Source of the DNA: DASVEG01 sp035540495
Lineage (GTDB): Bacteria > Actinomycetota > Acidimicrobiia > Acidimicrobiales > CADCTF01
Assembly: GCA_035540495.1 (NCBI GenBank)
Contig: DATLGL010000042.1
Coordinates: 26,406 to 90,405, forward strand
DNA length: 64,000 nt
Direction: 5' to 3'
The stretch's first letter is position 1, and every line of letters starts with the position of its first letter. The notes under the pieces were generated by a model. That model did no database searches. It had not been told where the DNA came from and saw only the letters and a list, made by a program, of their open reading frames with translations. A program made the translations under genes and the position numbers. Positions 1 to 8,060 of this stretch are shown in pieces.

Positions 1-882
1 CTCCTCCGTCCGCTTGAAGGCCCGGAGTCCGTAGTCGAGGTGGCGCAGCCAGCTCACGACCCACCCGGCGCCCTGCTCGATGCAGCCACCGCGGAGGTTC
101 GGGAACCGATCGAAGATCCCGTCGTAGATAAGCGCGCCGAGGAACAGCTCGGGGGAGTGATGGATGGCGAGAAAGTCCTTCGACCGGATGTTCTCGCCGC
201 CGCCGAGGTGATCGGTGACCGGCATCGCGTTGTTGTGGAAGGCGCGGTCGAGGAGGCGACCGCCACCGCCGACGTGGAGGACGAACGGGACGTTCGCCTG
301 CGCCAGCGTGTCCCACACCGGATCGAGGTCGGGGTGCGTCGGTGCCAGCTCGCCTGCAGCCGTCGACGGCACCATCACGGCCTTGCAGCCGATGTCGATG
401 GCGTCGGCGACCTGCTTGGCGGCGCGCACCGGATCGGCAAGTGGGACGAACGCGACCGGCAGGAGACGCGGATCGTCCTTGCAGAACTCGGCGACAGCCC
501 GATCCTGCGCAGCAGCGCCCGCGTAGAGCCGATCGAGGTCGCGACCGCTGAACATCGCGGTGGCGAAGGTGGCGAAGACCAGCTGCGCCTCGAACCCGAA
601 GAGGTCGAGCACGCGGCTGCGCTCGACGGGGTCGAACGCGCCCATCGCCGTCCACCCCTTGTCCTGCAGCAGACGCTCTTCCGCCTCTGCCGCGACGGAC
701 GGGTCGGTGCGGCGCTTCTCGGCCCGTTCGACGGCCTTGTCGAGCACCGGCTTGAGCGCGTCCATGCCGCCTCGCCGCAGACGCCCCGACTGCTCCGGGT
801 CGATGTGCGCATCGAGGAAGTCGGCCAGCTCCATGACGTGGCTGTCCGCATCGAGCATGCGGCGGCCGCCTGCGTAGGTCAT
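1..882 (-). CDS. Amidohydrolase family protein (C-terminus beyond window)
   Basis: The reading frame is open from an ATG at 882 to the window edge, giving 294 codons with the C-terminus missing. The start reads MTYAGGRMLDADSHVME; the DADSHVME segment is the usual opening of amidohydrolase_2 (TIM-barrel, metal-dependent) proteins, where D.H supplies metal ligands. Further features of that fold are FVLHVGGGG around residue 200 and the FPNLRGGCIEQGAGWV segment near the end. The substrate is unknown; relatives decarboxylate or hydrolyse aromatic and other ring compounds. A TetR-type palindrome at 906-920 lies 23 bp upstream, so it is probably controlled by the TetR protein at 928-1524. It is the last gene seen in a same-strand run HEAT protein - TetR - amidohydrolase. 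Confidence 0.8.
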   Translation of the reverse strand, partial: MTYAGGRRMLDADSHVMELADFLDAHIDPEQSGRLRRGGMDALKPVLDKAVERAEKRRTDPSVAAEAEERLLQDKGWTAMGAFDPVERSRVLDLFGFEAQLVFATFATAMFSGRDLDRLYAGAAAQDRAVAEFCKDDPRLLPVAFVPLADPVRAAKQVADAIDIGCKAVMVPSTAAGELAPTHPDLDPVWDTLAQANVPFVLHVGGGGRLLDRAFHNNAMPVTDHLGGGENIRSKDFLAIHHSPELFLGALIYDGIFDRFPNLRGGCIEQGAGWVVSWLRHLDYGLRAFKRTEE

Positions 883-905
883 CCGTGGTCCCCCCACATG
901 AAATG

Positions 906-920
906 GTGACAAGTTGTCAC
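906..920. promoter_or_regulatory. Palindromic operator candidate O1 (GTGAC-N5-GTCAC)
   Basis: The sequence GGTGACAAGTTGTCACC (905-921) is a perfect inverted repeat around a central G. It sits between the TetR stop and the amidohydrolase start. The same GTGAC-N5-GTCAC geometry occurs at 1515-1529 over the TetR start codon. TetR dimers bind such palindromes. Assignment to this TetR is inference from position and from the paired sites. Confidence 0.65.
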
Positions 921-927
921 CAACTTA

Positions 928-1524
928 CTACCGAAGGGCAGCGATCGTCGAACGCACGATGGTCATGTAGGTGTCGTGGAGCAAGGCAGCCCGTTCGGCA
1001 CCGGGTCGGGCGCGGAACTGCACGATCGTCGCGTCGACCAGCGACAGGAGCATCGACATCGCTGGTCCGGCGCGGCGCGGGTCGAGCCCTTCCTGCTTCG
1101 CGACCGCAGTGAAGGCCCGTGCGGTGGCGGTGTCTCGCGTGCGTTGCTCGCGGCGGACGTCCTTCGTCCATCCGCCCGCCGAGCGCAATGCAGAGAAGAG
1201 CGAGCCACGATCGGCGGAGGCCTCCAGCGCGCCGGTGATCAGCGCGTCGAACATCTCCTCGAGGGTGGTCGCCTCGCCGACTCGGCGAGCGAGCCGCCGG
1301 TGGAGGTTCTCCGCCTCCTGGCGGTAGACCGCGGCCACGAGCTCGTCCCGGTTCGCGAAGTGCTTGTAGAGCAGGGGCCGGCTGACGCCAGCTCGCTCCG
1401 CGACGGCTTCCATGGTGACCTCGTCGACCGATCCGTCGGCGGCAATGGCGACGGCCGCTTCCAGCAGAGCGTCACGGCGAGCATCACGGCCGAGGCGCGA
1501 GCGGGTGGCTGGTCGTGACGCCAT
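928..1524 (-). CDS. TetR/AcrR family transcriptional regulator
   Basis: A 198-residue protein beginning MASRPATRSRLGRDARR. Residues about 17-65 form the TetR helix-turn-helix, including VTMEAVAERAGVSRPLLYKH followed by FANRDELVAAVYR. The remainder is the variable ligand-binding and dimerisation domain. The start at 1524 is chosen because the HTH begins shortly after it and the upstream HEAT gene stops 1 nt before (TGA-C-ATG), which implies translational coupling. A GTGAC-N5-GTCAC palindrome covers the start codon and a second copy precedes the amidohydrolase. The likely role is autorepression plus control of the amidohydrolase, relieved by an unknown ligand. Confidence 0.88.
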   Translation of the reverse strand: MASRPATRSRLGRDARRDALLEAAVAIAADGSVDEVTMEAVAERAGVSRPLLYKHFANRDELVAAVYRQEAENLHRRLARRVGEATTLEEMFDALITGALEASADRGSLFSALRSAGGWTKDVRREQRTRDTATARAFTAVAKQEGLDPRRAGPAMSMLLSLVDATIVQFRARPGAERAALLHDTYMTIVRSTIAALR

Positions 1525-1529
1525 GTCAC
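1515..1529. promoter_or_regulatory. Palindromic operator candidate O2 over the tetR start codon
   Basis: GTGAC-GCCAT-GTCAC spans the ATG of the TetR gene (minus-strand ATG at 1524-1522). It shares both half-sites and the 5-nt spacing with O1 at 906-920. A bound dimer here would block translation initiation or internal transcription, consistent with autoregulation. Confidence 0.5.
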
Positions 1530-2137
1530 CATTCTCGCGACTCGACGCGCGATCTCGTGCGTTCGTAGGTCTTTCCGCCCGGGAGGTACCACGACGCCTT
1601 CTTGCGGATGTACGGGCTCGGGTCGTCCGAAGCCGCCGACGCCAGTGCGCGACGGGCGCCGTCGTCGGAATGCATCCACCGAGCGAGCGCCTCGAGCGCG
1701 ATCGCTCGCACGTGGGGCTGCGGGTCGCGCTGCAGCACCCCCGCCGCCGCGTCGATGATCTCGCGAGCCGGAAGCGCGCACACGTCGTCGGCCTTGCAAC
1801 GATCGCACGCGAGGGCGTGCATTGCGTGCTGGCGCACACGCGGGTCAGGGTCGTCGAGGAGCAGGAGCATCAGCTCGAACGAGTCGTTCCCCGCCAGATG
1901 GTCGATCAGAAGCGTGCACTGCACGCGCAGCTCCGCGTCGTCGGCGAACAGCCCCTCTTCCACGGCAGGGCGCGCGACAGGACCCATGAGCCGAAGCTTC
2001 CAGTGCGCGTCCTTCTGCCGATGCCGCACGGTGAGGTCTCGCATCGCCTCGGCGATCTGCGCCTCGAGCAGGATGCGATCGGCCGTCGGCGACGACGTAC
2101 GGCGCCCGCGCGTGCGCGGCTTCCCCGGCTTCCCCAC
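1526..2137 (-). CDS. HEAT-repeat protein
   Basis: A 203-residue protein if it starts at the GTG at 2137; an ATG at 2044 is the main alternative. Helical repeats of HEAT/PBS-lyase type are visible: a DDAELRVQCTLLIDHLAG unit, then LLDDPDPRVRQHAMHALACD, then LQRDPQPHVRAIALEALARW, then AASDDPSPYIRKKASWYLPG. No catalytic residues are seen; such proteins are usually binding scaffolds. It stops 1 nt before the TetR start, so the two are probably co-transcribed. Ligand or partner unknown. Confidence 0.75.
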   Translation of the reverse strand: MGKPGKPRTRGRRTSSPTADRILLEAQIAEAMRDLTVRHRQKDAHWKLRLMGPVARPAVEEGLFADDAELRVQCTLLIDHLAGNDSFELMLLLLDDPDPRVRQHAMHALACDRCKADDVCALPAREIIDAAAGVLQRDPQPHVRAIALEALARWMHSDDGARRALASAASDDPSPYIRKKASWYLPGGKTYERTRSRVESREW

Positions 2138-2242
2138 GGCCGCAGACGGTACGAGAACCACGAGCGACGCGCCGGGGATTTGGCGGCGGCTCCCGTCCCT
2201 CGCCCGGCGTCGCGCCGGCGGAGAAACGACAAGACTCGGGCG

Positions 2243-3820
2243 ATGAAGTGGTTCTTCAAGGCGGCGCCGGTCGCTGCCGCTGCCGCGGTGGCCACCCACG
2301 ACCTCCTTCAGCGGAGGCACGCCCTGCTCCACAACTTCCCGGTGATCGGCCACGCGAGGTACCTGCTGGAGGCGATCGGACCCGAGCTGCGCCAGTACAT
2401 CGTCGCCGGCAACAACGAGGAGCGTCCGTTCAGCCGCGATCAACGACGGTGGGTGTACGCCTCAGCGAAGCTGGAGAACAACTACTTCGGCTTCGGGACC
2501 GACAACGACATCGAGCACACGAGCGGCTACCCGATCGTGAAGCACAAGACGTTCGGGCGGGCGGTGCCGCCGTCGCATCCCAAGGCGGCGCAGGAGGCGT
2601 GGGTGCCGTGCGCCAAGGTGATGGGGGAGAAGCGGCAGCGGCGGAAGGCGTTCCGTCCGGACTCGGTCGTGAACATCTCGGGGATGAGCTTCGGGTCGCT
2701 GTCGGGGCCCGCTGTCGAGGCGCTGAACCGCGGCGCCGCGATCGTGAACTGCCTCCACAACACCGGCGAAGGTGCGCTCTCGCCGTATCACCGCCACGGC
2801 GGCGAGCTCATCTTCCAGATCGGGACCGCCTACTTCGGGTGCCGTGACGACGAGGGCCGGTTCTCGATGCCGCGCCTGGTCGACGCGGTGAACTCGGCGC
2901 CGGTGCGCGCGATCGAGGTGAAGCTGAGTCAGGGAGCCAAACCAGGCCTCGGAGGGCTTCTGCCAGGTGCGAAGGTGACGGCGGAGATCGCTGCGACCAG
3001 AGGCATCGCGATCGGCAAGGACTGCGTGAGTCCGTCGCGCCATGCCGAGTTCCGGAACACCGACGAGCTCCTCGACTGGGTGGAACTGCTCGCCGACGAG
3101 ACCGGGCTGCCCGTCGGGATCAAGTCCGCCGTCGGCGACCTCGAGTTCTGGGAGGAGCTCGTCGAGCTGATGGCCACCACCGGTCGCGGTGTCGACTTCG
3201 TGAACATCGACGGCGGTGAGGGCGGCACCGGTGCGGCCCCGCTGATCTTCACCGATTCGGTCGCGCTGCCGTTCCGGCTCGGGTTCGCGAGGGTCTACGC
3301 GGCCTTCGCCCGGCGCGGGTTCAACGACGACGTCGTGTTCATCGGTGCGGGCAAGCTCGGCCTCCCCGACAACGCGGTGCTCGCGTTCGCCCTTGGGTGC
3401 GACATGGTGAACGTGGGCCGGTCGGCGATGCTTGCGATCGGGTGCATCCAGGCCCAGAAGTGCCACACCGACCGCTGCCCCACAGGTGTCGCGACCCAGG
3501 ACAGGTGGCTCGTCTCCGGTCTCGACCCGTCGTTGAAGGCGGTGCGCGCCGCGAACTACATCAAGACGCTGCGGCGAGACCTGCTGACGGTCGCCGAGGC
3601 GTGCGGCGTCGAGCATCCGGGGCTCATCTCGACAGAGGCCGTCGAGCTGCTGTCGCCAGGCGCGGACGCCGTCGCCCTCGCCGACGTCTACGGCTACGAA
3701 CCCGGATGGGGGCAGCCTTCGCATCGCGACCAGCAACGGCTGATCGAGTTGATGCAGCAGACCGCCCCCCAGGGTGGTTCAGCGAAGCCGTCACCGGATG
3801 CGCCGGCTCGCAGCGACTGA
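2243..3820 (+). CDS. FMN-binding glutamate synthase family protein (GltB-like oxidoreductase)
   Basis: A 525-residue protein with a short hydrophobic N-terminus (MKWFFKAAPVAAAAAVA), possibly a membrane anchor. The core matches the FMN-binding synthase domain of GltB: NISGMSFGSLSGPAVEALN, KLSQGAKPGLGGLLPGAKV, FVNIDGGEGGTGAAP and GAGKLGLPDNAVLAFALGCD. A C-x5-C-x4-C motif (CIQAQKCHTDRC, just before PTG) matches the 3Fe-4S ligands of glutamate synthase. The glutaminase domain of true GltB is absent, so this is one of the stand-alone GltB-like oxidoreductases whose substrate is not settled. It is divergent from the HEAT gene and convergent with the next gene. Confidence 0.88.
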   Translation: MKWFFKAAPVAAAAAVATHDLLQRRHALLHNFPVIGHARYLLEAIGPELRQYIVAGNNEERPFSRDQRRWVYASAKLENNYFGFGTDNDIEHTSGYPIVKHKTFGRAVPPSHPKAAQEAWVPCAKVMGEKRQRRKAFRPDSVVNISGMSFGSLSGPAVEALNRGAAIVNCLHNTGEGALSPYHRHGGELIFQIGTAYFGCRDDEGRFSMPRLVDAVNSAPVRAIEVKLSQGAKPGLGGLLPGAKVTAEIAATRGIAIGKDCVSPSRHAEFRNTDELLDWVELLADETGLPVGIKSAVGDLEFWEELVELMATTGRGVDFVNIDGGEGGTGAAPLIFTDSVALPFRLGFARVYAAFARRGFNDDVVFIGAGKLGLPDNAVLAFALGCDMVNVGRSAMLAIGCIQAQKCHTDRCPTGVATQDRWLVSGLDPSLKAVRAANYIKTLRRDLLTVAEACGVEHPGLISTEAVELLSPGADAVALADVYGYEPGWGQPSHRDQQRLIELMQQTAPQGGSAKPSPDAPARSD

Positions 3821-3828
3821 GCAACCGG

Positions 3829-4929
3829 TCAGTCCTCCGACAGCGACGCCTCGCTCTGGGCGATCAGCTCGTCGATCTCCGCCTTCGACGCCGGAGCGAG
3901 TGATCGAGCCGTCTCGATCAGCTCGTCCTCCGACACGTTGCGGCCCGTGAGCGTGATCAGCACGTTGGCCTCGCTCCAGATGAGTTGGCGCACGCCCGGA
4001 CCGCCGTCGGGGTCGCCGATCCGCACCGACAGGACGTCGGGACCACGCACGCCTCCCAGCACTCGGCCTGGACCCTCGAGGTGCCACCCCACCGATTCCC
4101 ACGGCGGAACCGCGGCACCGGTGATCGTCGTCAGCTCGATCTCGCGCAGTCCGTCGTCGCTGGCGAACCGAGCGGTCACCACATCGTCGCCGGCCGCGTG
4201 AATGAACGGATGGCGCCCGTCGTAGATGCGGGTGAAGCGGTCGGGCAGGGCACCGTCGGGGGCGCCCGTCCTCGCCACGACGTCCGCGATCGACCGCACT
4301 TCGTCTGCTGAGAGGCCACGTCCGATCACCGCGAGGCCGCCGCCTGCCGTGCTGAGGTCGATCCCACGCAGTACGCCGGACGACGCGGAGGTGGCGGCCT
4401 TGCCGGCGATCGTGATCCGTGTGCCGCGGTCGAACGAGAGGATCGTCGAGATCAGCGCCGGTTCGTCGGTCCGGACGATGCCGACGGCTCGATCCGCGTG
4501 CGCTCCCTCTGCGTAGACCTCGACACGGCTCGTCGCCCGCACCGGAGATGCGAGGCGGCCGATGGCGGCGGGTCGCAGCCCGGCCGGCAGTGACGACGGG
4601 AGGAAGTAGTCGGCCGCGGGTGAGGTCTCGGTCGAGGAGGAAGGCGTCGACGACGTCGTGGTCGACGCCTCGTCGTCGATGGCAACGGTCGTGCCGGGCA
4701 GCGGGAGGAGATCGTTCGCGACCGGGATCGTCAGGGCGGCCGCTGCTGCGGCGGCCGCGGCGATCCACCGGCGAGGGGAGCGCCGCGGGCGAGGGACCTC
4801 GGGCAGAGCGACCACGTCGACCGGGCGCTCGTCGAGCTCCGGCGTCGTGGCTGCGACGGCGAACAGCGCCGAGCGCAGGCGATCCTCGATCGGCCGGAGC
4901 TCGGGCGGGAGCTGCAGGTCATTGGTCAC
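3829..4929 (-). CDS. Single-pass membrane protein, probable anti-sigma factor
   Basis: A 366-residue protein starting at GTG 4929, overlapping the end of the ECF sigma gene by 11 nt. It has a cytoplasmic N-terminal region (about 1-53), one Ala-rich transmembrane segment (about 54-74), a Thr/Ser-rich linker and a large extracytoplasmic domain of about 270 residues without a recognised family. Its position directly after an ECF sigma gene and its topology fit a membrane anti-sigma factor, but no zinc-binding HxxxCxxC motif is visible, so the role is inferred from context. Confidence 0.7.
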   Translation of the reverse strand: MTNDLQLPPELRPIEDRLRSALFAVAATTPELDERPVDVVALPEVPRPRRSPRRWIAAAAAAAAALTIPVANDLLPLPGTTVAIDDEASTTTSSTPSSSTETSPAADYFLPSSLPAGLRPAAIGRLASPVRATSRVEVYAEGAHADRAVGIVRTDEPALISTILSFDRGTRITIAGKAATSASSGVLRGIDLSTAGGGLAVIGRGLSADEVRSIADVVARTGAPDGALPDRFTRIYDGRHPFIHAAGDDVVTARFASDDGLREIELTTITGAAVPPWESVGWHLEGPGRVLGGVRGPDVLSVRIGDPDGGPGVRQLIWSEANVLITLTGRNVSEDELIETARSLAPASKAEIDELIAQSEASLSED

Positions 4930-5425
4930 GGTCGATGGTCTCCTTCAAGCGGGCGAGGCCGCGATGGATGAGCGACTTCACGGTCCCTGGACGGCAGTCC
5001 ATGAGCCGTGCGATCTCGTCGACGGACAGGTCTTCGTAGTACCGGAGAACCAGCGCCGTCCGTTGCCGGCTGTTGAGCCCGCCGAGGGCGTCCCACATCT
5101 CGTCGATGTCGGGATCGAGGTGCGCCGTCGGCACGGCCACGATGCGATCGCGCTGCCGAGCCAAGGTGCGGTGATAGGAGCGACAGAGGTTGACGACGGT
5201 GGTTCGAAGGTACGCAGGAGGGTTGACCGCCGCGTGCCAGTTGCGGCGAACCTTGAGGAAGGCCTCGTGCACGAGCTCTTCGCCGACGTCCGCCGAACCG
5301 GTCAGGAGGTGGGCGAGCCGGACCATGCTGGTCCGCTCGGAGCGGTAGAGCCGTTCGAGTGCGTGGTCCGGGTCGTCGTTCACGGTCGGCGCCACCACCG
5401 AGAGCTGGGCGCTGGGCGGCGTCAT
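4919..5425 (-). CDS. ECF RNA polymerase sigma factor (SigE-like)
   Basis: A 168-residue sigma-70 family protein. Region 2 covers about 25-85 (SMVRLAHLLTGSADVGEELV and HEAFLKVRRNW). Region 4 covers about 105-160, with TALVLRYYEDLSVDEIARLM and CRPGTVKSLIHRGLARLKE forming the -35 recognition helix-turn-helix. The ATG at 5425 overlaps the stop of the microprotein upstream (ATGA), and the 3' end overlaps the probable anti-sigma gene. This three-gene arrangement suggests tight stoichiometric coupling. Confidence 0.88.
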   Translation of the reverse strand: MTPPSAQLSVVAPTVNDDPDHALERLYRSERTSMVRLAHLLTGSADVGEELVHEAFLKVRRNWHAAVNPPAYLRTTVVNLCRSYHRTLARQRDRIVAVPTAHLDPDIDEMWDALGGLNSRQRTALVLRYYEDLSVDEIARLMDCRPGTVKSLIHRGLARLKETIDRDQ

Positions 5426-5544
5426 GCCGGCGGTGCCGCCAACACCAGCGCGACGATCATTGCCAAGACGATGAGGGCGCTCAGTATCGCGGCCGTCGTC
5501 GACGGGCCGCGGGATGCAGCCCGCCGCATCCGTTGTTCGATCAT
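5422..5544 (-). CDS. 40-residue single-pass membrane microprotein
   Basis: The ORF starts ATG ATC GAA CAA and encodes a basic N-terminus (MIEQRMRRAASRGPSTT) followed by one hydrophobic helix ending in ALVLAAPPA. Its TGA overlaps the sigma factor ATG as ATGA, the signature of translational coupling. A GGGGA sequence precedes the ATG closely. Codon use in the frame is like its neighbours. Function unknown; it may act in the sigma/anti-sigma membrane pathway or only couple translation. Confidence 0.55.
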   Translation of the reverse strand: MIEQRMRRAASRGPSTTAAILSALIVLAMIVALVLAAPPA

Positions 5545-5582
5545 GTCCCCTACGACGCCCGAGTGTCCCGGATCGTTGCGCG

Positions 5583-5588
5583 TAGGTT
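5583..5588 (+). promoter_or_regulatory. Leaderless-type -10 element (TAGGTT)
   Basis: TAGGTT lies 6 nt before the GTG of the DinB gene and there is no Shine-Dalgarno sequence, so transcription would begin at or next to the start codon. One of seven such arrangements in this window. Confidence 0.5.
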
Positions 5589-5594
5589 CCGCAT

Positions 5595-6095
5595 GTGACC
5601 GACGACGCACCTCCCTTCGTCGTTCCCGCTCTCGACCTCGACGAGCGGGAGACGCTGCTCGCGTTCCTCGACTGGAAGCGGGCCAACGTGCTGCAGGCTG
5701 CTCGCGAGCTGACGGACGAGCAGTGCAGGTGGACGCCGTCGAACGGCCTCCTCCCGGTCGGCGGCATCATCAACCACCTCACGCACGTCGAAGGGCGGTG
5801 GATCGACGGCAAGTACTTGTGCGTCGACCTGCCGCCGGCGGACCCTGCGACCGAGTTCATGACGACGCGACCGCTCGCGGAGCTGGTCGCCGACTACAAC
5901 GAGCGACGGCGGCGGACGAACGAGGTGGTGCGCGCGGCGCCCGACCTCGACGTCGCCTGCCCCGGTGGCGCTCGGCCGAACCCGCAGCTGACGCTGCGGT
6001 GGGTGCTCTACCACCTGCTCGAGGAGACGGCTCAGCACGCCGGTCATGCCGAAGCGACTCGGGAGCTCCTGGACGGCCGCCGAACCGGCGACTGA
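5595..6095 (+). CDS. DinB family (DUF664-like) protein
   Basis: A 166-residue four-helix-bundle protein of the DinB/YfiT superfamily. The expected metal-binding histidines are visible: one in PVGGIINHLTHVEGRWI (about residues 54-70) and the HxxxH pair in LLEETAQHAGHAEATREL near the C-terminus. In actinobacteria many members are thiol-dependent (mycothiol or bacillithiol) S-transferases. The substrate cannot be told from sequence. It appears monocistronic with a leaderless promoter. Confidence 0.8.
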   Translation: MTDDAPPFVVPALDLDERETLLAFLDWKRANVLQAARELTDEQCRWTPSNGLLPVGGIINHLTHVEGRWIDGKYLCVDLPPADPATEFMTTRPLAELVADYNERRRRTNEVVRAAPDLDVACPGGARPNPQLTLRWVLYHLLEETAQHAGHAEATRELLDGRRTGD

Positions 6096-6168
6096 GGAAA
6101 AGCCGGGCAGGCGCTGCGGCTCCCCAATACGCTTCGCCCTCGTACGCCGACGACCGGGAGGTCCATCG

Positions 6169-6222
6169 ATGACAACGCGCTCCGTTCAGGCCTCCGACGT
6201 GTCGACCGCCGGCGCGAGCTGA
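6169..6222 (+). CDS. Putative 17-residue leader peptide ahead of the ABC exporter
   Basis: A short ORF, MTTRSVQASDVSTAGAS, preceded by a strong Shine-Dalgarno GGGAGG with 7-nt spacing. It lies in the 228-bp gap before the exporter genes. A small hairpin (GCCGCT-CACCT-AGCGGC, 6239-6255) lies between it and the exporter start. The arrangement fits a regulatory upstream ORF or attenuator. It could also be a remnant; nothing is known of this peptide. Confidence 0.35.
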   Translation: MTTRSVQASDVSTAGAS

Positions 6223-6323
6223 CGCCCGCCCCGCACCGGCCGCTCACCTAGCGGCTGCATCCCCGAACACGCGCGGCCTGAACAGCACCGACATCCGTCC
6301 CTCGTGCTGACAGGAGCGCACTC

Positions 6324-8060
6324 TTGCTACCGGATCTCGATCGCGGCTTCCTCGCGATGTACCTGCGGCCACACCGGCCGCGCCTCGTGTTGCTCGGCGT
6401 CCTCTTCGTCGGCGGCACGTTCTTGCAGCTGGCGAACCCCCTGATCGCGAAGTCGATCATCGACCGGGCCGCGGCCGGCGCGGCCTTCGACTCGCTGGTC
6501 TCTCTGGCCGGAATCTTCCTCGCCGTGGCCGTTCTTGCCCAGGTCGCCGCGGTTGCCGAGACGTTCGTCGCAGAAGACCTCGGCTGGCGCACGACGAACG
6601 CGTTGCGGGTCGACCTGACCCACCATGTCCTTCGCCTCGATCACGCCTTCCACACCGAGCATCCGCCGGGCGAGCTCGTCGAGCGGATCGACGGCGACGT
6701 GTCGGCCATCGCTGCATTCTTCGCGCGCTTCGTCGTGTACGTCCTCGGCAGCGCAGCGTTCCTCGTGGGCGTACTCGCGCTGCTGTGGCGTGAAGACGCG
6801 CGGATCGGCGCGCTCCTGACCGCCGTCGCCGTCGTCGCGCTCTTGTACCTCCTGCGAGGAGGTCGATTCGTGGCCCGCAGGTCGCGTGCGGCTCGCGAGG
6901 TCGAGGGCGAGCTCAGCTCGTACCTCGAGGAGCGCCTGACAGGGCTGGTCGACATCAAGGCGAACGGCGCGGACGGGTTCGTCGCCCACGGCCTCGACAC
7001 TCGGCTGGCCGAGCGGCATCGAGCCGGACGCCACGCCATCCTCGGCGCGTCGCTCTACGCGAGCGCCGTCTACACGTTCCTCGTCGCCGGCACCGCAGCA
7101 TCCCTCGTGACGAGCGTCGTGCTCCTCCGCTCGGGCGCGCTCACCGTCGGTGGCGTGTTCGTCGTCTTCCGGTACGCCCGCTTGTTGCGGACGCCGCTCG
7201 AGCGGCTGTCTCGCCACATGAACAGCTTCCAGCGGGCGGCCGGCGCGATCGTGCGGGTGCGAGAGGTGCTCGACGTGTCGCCCGAGGTGGAGGATGCCGG
7301 ACGCGTTGAACTGCCGGATGGGCCCCTTGCGGTGGAGCTCGACGACGTCCGGTTCGCCTACGGCGACCGCCCGGTCCTCGACAAGGTGTCGCTCGTCGTC
7401 GCTCCGGGTGAGGTCGTCGGTCTGCTCGGGCGCACCGGCGCCGGGAAGTCGACGATCGTGAGGTTGCTCTGCCGCCTCTACGACGCGGACGAAGGTTCGG
7501 TTCGGGTGGGCGGAGTCGACGTGCGCGACGTGCCGCTCGACGAGCTGCGCCGGCGGGTCGCGTTCGTGACCCAGGACGTGCAGCTGTTCGCCGGGACGCT
7601 CCGCGACAACGTGCGGCTCTTCGATCCGGCGGTCGCCGACGACCGCATCATCGAGGCGTTCGCGGCGCTCGGCATCGGCTCCTGGCTCGACGCTCTGCCC
7701 GACGGCATCGACACCGTCGTCGGTGCGGGCGGCCTCGGCCTGTCGGCGGGCGAGGCGCAGCTGGTCGCCCTTGCGCGCGTGTTCCTCGCGAACCCAGGTG
7801 TCGTGCTGCTCGACGAGGCGTCGTCACGACTCGATCCCCACACGGAGGAGTTGCTCCACGCCGCGATGCGGAGCCTGCTCACCGATCGAACGGGCGTCGT
7901 GATCGCCCATCGCCTCGGCACCGTTGCCACCGTCGACGCGATCGCCATCGTCGACGGAGGCGCCATCGTGGAGCACGGTCCGCGGTCGAGCCTCGCGGCC
8001 GATGCGACCTCTCGCTATGCGCGGCTGTTGCGGGCGGGCGAGGCGGAGGTCGTGGCATGA
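6324..8060 (+). CDS. ABC exporter half-transporter, subunit A (permease-ATPase)
   Basis: A 578-residue type IV exporter subunit. TTG at 6324 is taken as start because CAGGAG (6311-6316) is well placed; an ATG at 6357 is the alternative. An N-terminal six-helix transmembrane domain (about 10-310) is followed by an ATPase domain (about 335-578). Visible motifs: Walker A GRTGAGKST, Q-loop VTQDVQLF, signature LSAGE (473-477, non-canonical), Walker B with the normal Asp-Glu (497-498), and H-loop IAHRLG. It overlaps subunit B by ATGA. Together they should form a heterodimer in which this subunit supplies the competent catalytic Glu and the variant signature. Substrate unknown. Confidence 0.9.
   Translation: MLPDLDRGFLAMYLRPHRPRLVLLGVLFVGGTFLQLANPLIAKSIIDRAAAGAAFDSLVSLAGIFLAVAVLAQVAAVAETFVAEDLGWRTTNALRVDLTHHVLRLDHAFHTEHPPGELVERIDGDVSAIAAFFARFVVYVLGSAAFLVGVLALLWREDARIGALLTAVAVVALLYLLRGGRFVARRSRAAREVEGELSSYLEERLTGLVDIKANGADGFVAHGLDTRLAERHRAGRHAILGASLYASAVYTFLVAGTAASLVTSVVLLRSGALTVGGVFVVFRYARLLRTPLERLSRHMNSFQRAAGAIVRVREVLDVSPEVEDAGRVELPDGPLAVELDDVRFAYGDRPVLDKVSLVVAPGEVVGLLGRTGAGKSTIVRLLCRLYDADEGSVRVGGVDVRDVPLDELRRRVAFVTQDVQLFAGTLRDNVRLFDPAVADDRIIEAFAALGIGSWLDALPDGIDTVVGAGGLGLSAGEAQLVALARVFLANPGVVLLDEASSRLDPHTEELLHAAMRSLLTDRTGVVIAHRLGTVATVDAIAIVDGGAIVEHGPRSSLAADATSRYARLLRAGEAEVVA

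Noticed and set aside
1412..2242. Extended plus-strand N-terminal part of the frame ending at 3820
   Set aside because: It runs antisense to the TetR and HEAT genes with no homology; the FMN-binding protein begins naturally at ATG 2243.
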